Assembly: GCA_965238025.1 (NCBI GenBank)
Contig: OZ250162.1
Location: 3,162,001-3,226,000, forward strand
Direction: 5' to 3'
DNA: 64,000 nt
Origin: Pelagihabitans sp965238025
GTDB lineage: Bacteria > Bacteroidota > Bacteroidia > Flavobacteriales > Flavobacteriaceae
Below the pieces are notes generated by a model. That model was not told where the DNA came from and did no database searches. It was given only the letters and a program-made list of their open reading frames with translations. The translations under genes and the position numbers were made by a program. Below, one piece after another: positions 8,683-15,211 of the stretch. Position 1 is the stretch's first letter. Each line of letters starts with the position of its first letter.

Positions 8683-9069
8683 ATGTCTTTTAAAGCAAAA
8701 TTAAAAGTAGCTGGAAAAGAGCACACAATTCTACATTGCTCTTATGATTTGAATCAAGAAGTAGATCCAACGGGAAGACCATCTTCTGTAACCAGGGGAG
8801 GTCGTATTTATTTGACAGTAGAGTCAAATGGTGAAACCGGATTTTTTGAGTGGATGACCAATAACTTCGAAAGAAAGGATGGAACCATCGTATTTGTTAA
8901 AAGAGATACAGATGCAACACTTAAAGAAGTGAACTTTAAAGAAGGTTACTTGATCAAGTACAAAGAGAATTTTGATGCTTCAGGTCAGAACCCATTAACT
9001 GAGACGTTTACCATATCTGCCAAAGAACTATCTTCAGGCGGCGGTGAGCACGTTAATGAGTGGGTATAA
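8683..9069 (+). CDS. tssD: T6SS inner-tube protein TssD/Hcp, copy 1
   Basis: A 128-residue Bacteroidota-type Hcp. It begins MSFKAKLKVAGKEHTILHCS and carries the family marks VDPTGRPSSVTRGGRI, LTVESN, FFEWM, DGTIVFVKRD and a final FTISAKEL strand before HVNEWV. Hcp hexamers stack into the tube that is propelled outward and carry small effectors in their lumen. The gene stands alone between a 280-base upstream gap, where I saw no exact TAnnTTTG promoter, and a strong intrinsic terminator 25 bases after its stop. This suggests a separate, highly expressed mRNA, as expected for the most abundant T6SS component. It shares the whole fold with copy 2 at 11087-11476 but is clearly diverged. Confidence 0.93.
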   Translation: MSFKAKLKVAGKEHTILHCSYDLNQEVDPTGRPSSVTRGGRIYLTVESNGETGFFEWMTNNFERKDGTIVFVKRDTDATLKEVNFKEGYLIKYKENFDASGQNPLTETFTISAKELSSGGGEHVNEWV

Positions 9070-9093
9070 TCTAAATAAATTATTTTTTAATTT

Positions 9094-9123
9094 AAAAAAG
9101 GAGGCACTTTATGCCTCCTTTTT
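9094..9123 (+). terminator. Intrinsic terminator after hcp-1
   Basis: A GC stem GGAGGCA (100-106 of the 9.1-kb row) pairs with TGCCTCC (112-118) around a CTTTA loop. It is flanked by an A-run before and a T-run after, so the stem extends to about 12 pairs. This is a textbook rho-independent terminator. It should uncouple hcp-1 level from tssB-tssC downstream. Confidence 0.9.
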
Positions 9124-9194
9124 GCGTTTTATAACCCACACCTAGTGTAGGTAAATAATATTTTGATTAAATTTAGAAAATAAAACTATAATTT

Positions 9195-9647
9195 ATGGCT
9201 ATTGACAACCTAGGAATTGGCGGTAATGAAGTGAAAGGCGACGCTAACGAAGCCCTAACCGACATACCTCAGAACCGAACCCTTATTGCGGGTAAACTTA
9301 CCCCTAACGCACCCGTAAAACCAGAAGTGGTAGAGGGTCTTAGAACCATTGAGGACGCATTTGAACATTTTGAACCAAAATTGAAGATTCCGTTTGAGGA
9401 CAAAGATGGTGGAACGGTGAATGAAGAACTGTCTTTTACTAATCTCGGGGATTTTGGTAAAAACGGCATTACCAATAATAGCGTCTTTCTAAAGGAGTTG
9501 GAAATTGAAAGTGATCAGTACAAGAAAATGATCAAGCAATTGAAGACCAATAAAATTCTTAAGGCTGCACTTGAAGATGCCGAAGCCAAGCAATCTTTGG
9601 TTGAAACCATTGACGCCTTGATCCAAGAAATTAAAAATACCAAATAA
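9195..9647 (+). CDS. tssB: T6SS sheath small subunit TssB (VipA)
   Basis: A 150-residue protein of the TssB family, which forms the contractile sheath with TssC. Family features are the PQNRTLIAGKLTPNAPVKPEVVEGL segment with its conserved basic and hydrophobic positions, the LSFTNLGDFGKNGI motif (the LxFxxxxDF sheath-interlock motif of TssB), and a C-terminal helix ending ETIDALIQEIKNTK. It is separated from tssC by 20 bases, as in almost all T6SS loci. The upstream 70 bases after the hcp-1 terminator probably hold its promoter, but no exact TAnnTTTG element was seen. Confidence 0.92.
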   Translation: MAIDNLGIGGNEVKGDANEALTDIPQNRTLIAGKLTPNAPVKPEVVEGLRTIEDAFEHFEPKLKIPFEDKDGGTVNEELSFTNLGDFGKNGITNNSVFLKELEIESDQYKKMIKQLKTNKILKAALEDAEAKQSLVETIDALIQEIKNTK

Positions 9648-9667
9648 CTACAATATCCAACAATAAT

Positions 9668-11029
9668 ATGTCAGATTCGCCAAACAAGCAAAAACAGTCC
9701 CAACTTAGCGACAAGCCTTATATAGACCAGATAAAGGAAAAATCAGATGACCTTGCCAAATATGGTGGTTTTGATTTATTGGAATCGGCTATTGATGATG
9801 TTCAAAACCTAAACCCTGATCGTAAGGCTCGAAGAAAAATGTTCCTTACCGAAAATAATAAAAAGCAAGAGCGCGATTCGCTTTTAAAAATATTGTCGCT
9901 TTGGTCAGATGCACTTAAATCAGGTGATGACATCATTTCCTTGGTGCAATCGGCAGATGACAAGGCAAAGGAATCAAAAGAAGCATATACCAAGAATATT
10001 AAACTTGCCCTAAATGAAACTAGGGAACTGGAAACCTCGTATCGTTCGGTAGCGTTGTTTTACAAAAACACCGATTTGCCATCCTTGAAAAATGTAACCA
10101 TTATAAATGCAGAGCTGGATCAATTGACCGATTTGGACAATACCCGTTTTTTTGATTACATCAGGGATGAGGTAGTCTCCAAATATGATAGGCTGGATCT
10201 TAGGGAAAATTATGGTCTAATGGTACTCCCAGGGTATTTGGGTTCAAAATCTGTAGTAGATAAATGGGCGAAAATGGCCCATGAAAATAAGGTAACCCTA
10301 ATTACCGATTTTGCCCACCTTGATGAGCCGGATGATGTAATGGAAATGTTTGAAAGCGCCAATCTTTCTAGTGGCGATATGCATCTTTCCAATACCATTA
10401 TGACCTGTAATTGGCTTGTAGGCCGTGGTAAGGCAGATGAAGTAGGGGAGCCGGATGACGTTCATGTACCGCCTTCAGGAGCCTTGGCAGGTAAAATATA
10501 TAAGACCTTAATGTCGCAGGTTACTGCGGGAAAAAAACATGGTGGCCTTAGCGAGGTAGACGGCGTTCGTTTTGAACTTAGAAAAAGTGAAATAGCCAAT
10601 CTCGAAAACCTTGGTCTGGTGCCTATGGTAAATGAATATGGTAAAGTCATGGCATTTTCGGCAAAAACATTGTTCAATGGTGACAACCTAGGATTACAGA
10701 CCTATTCGGTAGTACGGGTCTTTGATTATGTTACCAAAGTATTGATGGATTTCTTAAATAGAAGAGCCTTTGAGAATTTCAATGCCAAGACTAAAAAGGA
10801 AATCCATAACCAGATCGTTCGCTTTTTAGATGAAGTTTCAGGTCCGGACAAACTGATTGAGAATTTTGAGATTAGAAGGTTTGAACAAGATCCAAACCAA
10901 AAGGATAGAATTTATCTTGACGTGAGGTTAAAACCATATTTCCCGGCTAAAAACTTCTTGATCAAAATGGATGGTCAAAAAGGTGACGAAGGCGCCGAAT
11001 GGGATACCGATTACGAACAGAGTAAGTAG
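9668..11029 (+). CDS. tssC: T6SS sheath large subunit TssC (VipB)
   Basis: A 453-residue protein of the TssC family. Recognisable parts are LPSLKNVTIINAELDQLTDLDN and the following FFDYIRDEVVSKYD segment, PGYLGSKSVVDKW, the PDDVHVPPSGALAGKIYK region (the conserved PPSGxxAGxxAR-like loop of TssC), NxLGLQTYSVVRVFDYVTKVL, and the C-terminal VRLKPYFPAKNFLIKM. The last strand corresponds to the sheath-interface end of the family. TssB and TssC together form the six-start helical sheath that ClpV recycles. The length is near the usual 450-500 residues. Confidence 0.93.
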   Translation: MSDSPNKQKQSQLSDKPYIDQIKEKSDDLAKYGGFDLLESAIDDVQNLNPDRKARRKMFLTENNKKQERDSLLKILSLWSDALKSGDDIISLVQSADDKAKESKEAYTKNIKLALNETRELETSYRSVALFYKNTDLPSLKNVTIINAELDQLTDLDNTRFFDYIRDEVVSKYDRLDLRENYGLMVLPGYLGSKSVVDKWAKMAHENKVTLITDFAHLDEPDDVMEMFESANLSSGDMHLSNTIMTCNWLVGRGKADEVGEPDDVHVPPSGALAGKIYKTLMSQVTAGKKHGGLSEVDGVRFELRKSEIANLENLGLVPMVNEYGKVMAFSAKTLFNGDNLGLQTYSVVRVFDYVTKVLMDFLNRRAFENFNAKTKKEIHNQIVRFLDEVSGPDKLIENFEIRRFEQDPNQKDRIYLDVRLKPYFPAKNFLIKMDGQKGDEGAEWDTDYEQSK

Positions 11030-11086
11030 CGCAGTATCGTTTCCCTTACTTTTTGAATTAGAAAAAAACGCATAAACCCCACAGCT

Positions 11087-11476
11087 ATGTCTTTTTTAGC
11101 AAAACTTGTTGTTGACGGTCAAAATTACAATGTTTTACATTGCAATTACTTTTTTGAACAACCCATGGATAATACCGGAAAACCCTCTGGAAAACCACTT
11201 GGGGGTCAGATAATGGTTACCCTAGAGTCTCAAGGAAAATTCGATTTATTTCATTGGATGGCCTCACCGGACCAAACTAAGGATGGACATCTCATTTTTT
11301 ATAAAAGGGATGCCATGTCACAGCTGCAAAAAGTAGATTTTACCGAAGCGTATTGCGTAAGTTTGGAAGAAGAATTTAATTCGGTAGATGATATCCCCAT
11401 GCAAAAAAGAATAGTTATTTCTGCCAAAACCATTAAAATTGGGGACATGACTTTCGAAAATAGTTGGGGGAAATAA
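11087..11476 (+). CDS. tssD2: Second T6SS tube protein TssD/Hcp, effector-linked copy
   Basis: A 129-residue Hcp beginning MSFLAKLVVDGQNYNVLHCN, with the same block order as copy 1: MDNTGKPSGKPLGGQI, TLESQG, LFHWM, DGHLIFYKRD, final VISAKTIKIGDM and FENSWGK. It is diverged from copy 1 throughout. It lies between tssC and a predicted peptidoglycan-hydrolase effector, 88 bases ahead of it. In many T6SS loci an extra Hcp next to an effector serves as that effector's carrier or chaperone. That role is inferred from position. Its start codon follows tssC by 57 bases. Confidence 0.9.
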   Translation: MSFLAKLVVDGQNYNVLHCNYFFEQPMDNTGKPSGKPLGGQIMVTLESQGKFDLFHWMASPDQTKDGHLIFYKRDAMSQLQKVDFTEAYCVSLEEEFNSVDDIPMQKRIVISAKTIKIGDMTFENSWGK

Positions 11477-11564
11477 TACTTGCCAAAGTAAACAGGATCA
11501 AGGTTAAATAAGGCAGGACACCAAAGTTTGGTCTCCGTATTTTTTGAATTCATAACAACATGTT

Positions 11565-12671
11565 TTGAGAAATCAGCTAGAACTACTAAAATTTCAACAA
11601 GATATCGAGAATGGTATTCGCGTAGCCAAGAAAACCTCTCGCTGGCAGACTGATATTTTATTTGGACAAGCTCAGGACGGTTTAAGCAGCCCCTTATCCG
11701 TTATAGAAAAGGCCTTACCTATTGTAGGCAGTATGCCAGAGAAAGTAATGGGCGCCGCTGGGGAAAAATTGGAATTTGCCGGAGGTCTTGCCCGAACTTT
11801 GGTTCCTGGAGTTGGCAATGCCTTCGAACGCAGACAGGCCCGTAGAACGATTCATTTTAAACGCGCAGCCCATAGAAATATGATGATGGTAGAGCGCAAG
11901 GCAAATTTCAGAAAACGAAAATCTGTAATTTGCAATTCCATATTTAAACCCTCGGACGATCACTACACAAATGATGATGGGTCAATAACCTCTGTGAGGG
12001 CCAATTGCGGTAGGGAACGATTTTTTATCCAGGATAACAAAAGCTTAATAGGATATCGCCTAATCGCCGAACTCGAAAAAAATTCAGACGGATTGGTACT
12101 TTTCCCATCTAGTGGCACCGGTTTTGGAAGATATGGTACCATTGATGCTGGAGGAGCGTCAAAAACCCCCAAAGAAACGGTAGGTAAAGGAGATCATTAT
12201 CTTCTGCCAGAAACAGCGGCGGCACTTTTTGGTTTGATTAATAAATTGCATTCAGATTATAGTATCGTCGTTAGTTTGGGCGACATGTCCTCATCTAACG
12301 GCAGCGATCCATGGCAAAAAGGTTTTAAACATCATGCGGGTCATGGCCATAAGGGTAAGAGAAGCGGAATGGATGTTGACTTTAGGTACTTAAATACGAG
12401 TGGAAAGAGTTTTCAAAAGCGGAATGCTTTCGGCGATAGTTCATTTAGCGCTATTAATAATCAAAGACTTTATGATACTGCGAAAATGTATGGGTTTACC
12501 AAAAATTATCAGGGGACCAAAGGTAGTTTAAAGGGAGTGACTAAGGTAAATGGTCATAACGATCATGGCCATTTGGGACTACAGCACAAAGACCTTAAAT
12601 GGAAATATAATAAGAAACCACCCGTTTATGGAAAGTATCATTGGTTCAATCATTTAGAATTTAAGTTGTGA
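11565..12671 (+). CDS. Candidate T6SS effector: MepA/LAS-type zinc murein hydrolase with N-terminal delivery region
   Basis: A 368-residue protein with no signal peptide; TTG at 11565 is the only reasonable start because the nearby ATG is followed at once by a stop. Residues 1-130 are basic and Gly/Ala-containing with no known domain, perhaps for loading into Hcp. Residues about 160-345 resemble LAS-superfamily peptidases (MepA, M15, M74). HHAGHGHKGKRSGMDVDFRY holds His262 and Asp270/Asp272, and GHNDHGHLGL gives His331-x2-His334-x-His336, the exact spacing of the MepA zinc/catalytic His cluster. The HxxG..D loop carries about three extra residues compared with MepA. A cytoplasmically made wall hydrolase between hcp-2 and an overlapping lipoprotein fits an antibacterial effector that cuts peptidoglycan cross-links in the target periplasm. 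Confidence 0.78.
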   Translation: MRNQLELLKFQQDIENGIRVAKKTSRWQTDILFGQAQDGLSSPLSVIEKALPIVGSMPEKVMGAAGEKLEFAGGLARTLVPGVGNAFERRQARRTIHFKRAAHRNMMMVERKANFRKRKSVICNSIFKPSDDHYTNDDGSITSVRANCGRERFFIQDNKSLIGYRLIAELEKNSDGLVLFPSSGTGFGRYGTIDAGGASKTPKETVGKGDHYLLPETAAALFGLINKLHSDYSIVVSLGDMSSSNGSDPWQKGFKHHAGHGHKGKRSGMDVDFRYLNTSGKSFQKRNAFGDSSFSAINNQRLYDTAKMYGFTKNYQGTKGSLKGVTKVNGHNDHGHLGLQHKDLKWKYNKKPPVYGKYHWFNHLEFKL

Positions 12672-13402
12672 AACATTTCCTTCTTATCGTTTTGTTTTTA
12701 GTGTGTTGCATTGCCTGTAAAAATTCGGGTCAAAAAGAACAAAAGATTGGGAAAATCGAAATTATTGACCAAAATACTTCAGTCGAGGAGAAAGTTGATT
12801 CCACTAATGGTCTACTCGATATTCGTAATGATACCCAAGATGATTCAGGTGTAAAAATTGAAAATTCAATTGGCCTGGTAGGTCTTATTGAAGATATTTC
12901 CGAAAAAGATACCATTAGAATATATAATAAGGACAAAAGCTTATGGCATAAGTTTACTTTCTATTATGATGACAGTGATGGGAAATATGAATTCCATAAA
13001 CCAGAATTTAGCCCCTATGCATTTCATCCGGACAACTTTTTACTTTATATGAAGGTAGCGGGACGATCTGAAAACGGACTGATACCACTAATTGTAAATG
13101 AGGCGACCATGGAAACAAAATATATTGAAGATAATTCGTCCATACTGGCATTTCAAACCTGGGAAGAATGCATCCTAAATCTTTTTGCTGTTGGTTTTGA
13201 TCCTGAGAAAACCCCTATTTTATCCAATTTGGAAAAAGACGCCGAGACCATTTTATATAACGAGGATGAACTTTATCATCCGAACAAGATAAAAGGTAAA
13301 TGGCTACAGATAAAATGGGGCACTGAAAACGCTTGGAAATATGGATGGATTCAATGGAAAAACAAAGAAAAATTACTAATCGAACCCTACTTCTCTAGCT
13401 AG
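12668..13402 (+). CDS. Lipoprotein, candidate immunity protein to the upstream murein-hydrolase effector
   Basis: A 244-residue protein starting with GTG at 12668 that overlaps the effector stop by four bases (GTGA), so the two are translationally coupled. The signal peptide ends in a lipobox LVCCIAC (Cys17), which puts the mature protein in the periplasm or on the outer membrane, where a wall hydrolase would act on sister cells. The mature part is acidic (many Asp/Glu) and ends in an aromatic segment, GKWLQIKWG...YGWIQWKNKEKLLIEPYFSS, that resembles a small SH3-like strand set. I recognise no family. The immunity role is inferred from overlap, localisation and charge opposite to the basic effector. 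Confidence 0.65.
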   Translation: MKHFLLIVLFLVCCIACKNSGQKEQKIGKIEIIDQNTSVEEKVDSTNGLLDIRNDTQDDSGVKIENSIGLVGLIEDISEKDTIRIYNKDKSLWHKFTFYYDDSDGKYEFHKPEFSPYAFHPDNFLLYMKVAGRSENGLIPLIVNEATMETKYIEDNSSILAFQTWEECILNLFAVGFDPEKTPILSNLEKDAETILYNEDELYHPNKIKGKWLQIKWGTENAWKYGWIQWKNKEKLLIEPYFSS

Positions 13403-13602
13403 CCAATCTACTGTTAACTCCTTTTGTTTATAGGTCTAAATGCCTATTCATTAAGTTGTTACGACCGCTAAACCCTCCCGTTGGGCGATTACATAAAAGT
13501 TTAAAAGGCTTTTTTTAATATTTTCGTAATTTAATCGTTAATACTTAAAGCCCATTGACTGGTTTAGTAATCCTATAAGAAAGCCATCCGACAAGCCTGC
13601 TT

Positions 13603-14670
13603 ATGAAATTGTTTGTTATACATATTGTTTTTTTTTTAGGAGGGATTATAGCTTCCAGTTTTACCCTACAAGCGCAGTCGGCAATTCCTGTAGCATCAAA
13701 TGACAATGTCACGACAACTATTTTTTTTCCTTCTGGCATTGCAAAGGTTGTTCCACCAGCGGCAAATTTTAAGTTTGAATACGAACAGGGTAGCAATATT
13801 GGGCTACTAAAAGGACGTAATGGAAAACCAAGCAACCTCACGGTTATTACTGAGCAAGGTCATATCTATTCTTTTGCGCTTCGCTTTTCTGAAGAAGTGC
13901 AAAAATTTAATTTTATCTTAAACACGGAGCAGGCCATTGGCCAAACCAAACCTATTACCCTAGTTGATTCCGGAAACCAAAGTGCAAAAAACACAAAATC
14001 ACCGGATACCGTTGTACGGACCAACGAAGCCGCTAATAATGACCAAGTAACTACGGTCGAAAAAGCGGGTAACGATGAAAATAAGACCAGCAACAGTACA
14101 GGTGAAACCAAAGATACAAATCAACCAATTGTCCCGGTTAAAACAACCGAGGCAACCCATACGCCCACTACACAAATTGAAAATATACCTCAAGAACCCC
14201 GGGTGACCCAAAATATGCAGAACGGAGAGGACGATCTCTATAACGTGGATCGCACGGAATACTATCGTATTTTCTGCGAGAACAACTATTTACAGAAAAC
14301 TATTTTCAAAAGAAGTTTTAGGCAAAACAAGAGAATAGCGGTAAGACTTAATAATATTTTGGTCGATAGAAACGAGAAGTATTTTGTATTGCAAATTGAA
14401 AACAATTCTAAAAAGGAATTTGAAGTGGCCGGCCTAAGTTTTTTTAAAAAATCGGATGTTGGTCAACTCGAAAAAATCATGAATCCCTTATATAGTTTTA
14501 ATCTTCAAGAAAATATTGACCCTGATAGTATTAATGAAGTGGTATATGTATTTGAGAATTTTAAAATCACTGGCAAGGAGCGTATTTTTATAGCCCTTGC
14601 AGACGAGAATAGCGATCATATGGTGATACTTCCATTAGACGACTTATTAATAAATTCCCCATCCAATTGA
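13603..14670 (+). CDS. TraN-like (DUF4138) periplasmic/outer-envelope protein of conjugative-transposon type
   Basis: A 355-residue protein with a cleavable signal peptide (to about residue 24, LQAQ). The N-terminal part (about 28-105) follows the TraN pattern of Bacteroidota conjugative transposons: a TTTIFFPSGIAKV strand, then NIGLLKGRNGKPSNLTVITEQGHIYSF-type sequence, in which Gly-Lys-Asn and TVITExGxxYSF are diagnostic. A Thr/Asn-rich linker (about 115-205) follows. The C-terminal half (about 230-350) has VRLNNILVDRNEKYFVLQIEN-type and VYVFENFKITGKERIFIAL-type strands like DUF4138. In conjugative transposons TraN and TraO form an outer-envelope complex of the type IV system. Here it heads an operon downstream of a T6SS, with no conjugation ATPase present. 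Confidence 0.75.
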   Translation: MKLFVIHIVFFLGGIIASSFTLQAQSAIPVASNDNVTTTIFFPSGIAKVVPPAANFKFEYEQGSNIGLLKGRNGKPSNLTVITEQGHIYSFALRFSEEVQKFNFILNTEQAIGQTKPITLVDSGNQSAKNTKSPDTVVRTNEAANNDQVTTVEKAGNDENKTSNSTGETKDTNQPIVPVKTTEATHTPTTQIENIPQEPRVTQNMQNGEDDLYNVDRTEYYRIFCENNYLQKTIFKRSFRQNKRIAVRLNNILVDRNEKYFVLQIENNSKKEFEVAGLSFFKKSDVGQLEKIMNPLYSFNLQENIDPDSINEVVYVFENFKITGKERIFIALADENSDHMVILPLDDLLINSPSN

Positions 14671-15203
14671 GACATTGCATATTCTACATTTTTCTACTGT
14701 GCCTACCTATAGTTGGCTTCTCCCAGACCTATTCTAAAACATTTTCGGTATCTGGAGGTATCTACGGTGATGGGTATGGGGGTGAGGTAACCTACAACAC
14801 CAATTTGAGTGAGAACACCTTTACCCAAATTGCGCTAAACGGAACCTTTACCAATTTTCAAAATGGAAGCGTTAAAGTGCCTTACTATAGTTTCACGGGT
14901 AGTTATTCGTTTTTCCTTACGGTTTTGAGCCGAAATAGAAGAATGCAATCCCTGTCTATAGGGTTAGGAGCAATGGCAGGCTACGAAGCGGCCAATAATG
15001 GCCAGGTAGAGCTATCCAACATTGTTTCCGTAAATGGCGAGAGTAAATTTATTTATGGTGGGGTCATAAGCGCAGATTTGGATATTATCCTTACAGAACA
15101 TATCTCACTTATGCTGAAAACCTCTGAATTCTATCATCTGAACAGTGATTTTGGCAAGTATACGAATTATAGTGGATTGGGGCTTAGATATTATTTTAAT
15201 TAA
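14667..15203 (+). CDS. TraO-like outer-membrane beta-barrel protein
   Basis: A 178-residue protein with signal peptide (about 1-19, ending GFSQ). It starts with TTG at 14667, overlapping the TraN-like stop by four bases (TTGA). Matches to TraO of Bacteroidota conjugative transposons are GGIYGDGYGGEVTYN, the VPYYSFTGSYSFFLT strand, the SIGLGAMAGYEAANNG motif, SKFIYGGVISADLDIILTEH and the C-terminal GLGLRYYFN, with alternating hydrophobic strands and a terminal aromatic-Asn typical of small barrels. TraN followed at once by TraO is the gene order of such transposons. Here the pair is tightly coupled and embedded beside a T6SS, so its partner machine may be the T6SS or a surface structure built from the next two lipoproteins. 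Confidence 0.78.
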   Translation: MRHCIFYIFLLCLPIVGFSQTYSKTFSVSGGIYGDGYGGEVTYNTNLSENTFTQIALNGTFTNFQNGSVKVPYYSFTGSYSFFLTVLSRNRRMQSLSIGLGAMAGYEAANNGQVELSNIVSVNGESKFIYGGVISADLDIILTEHISLMLKTSEFYHLNSDFGKYTNYSGLGLRYYFN

Positions 15204-15211
15204 TAAGCGAC

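Noticed and set aside
8683..11476. Contractile phage tail or extracellular contractile injection system
   Set aside because: gp25-like, tube and sheath proteins are shared with these, but TssK, TssN, TssO and ClpV are specific to T6SS, and no tape-measure or baseplate-spike genes of the phage type were seen.
13603..15203. Integrated conjugative element
   Set aside because: TraN and TraO likeness suggests a conjugative transposon, but no ATPase, relaxase, integrase, primase or attachment site is present from 1 to 24.8 kb, and recG follows at once.
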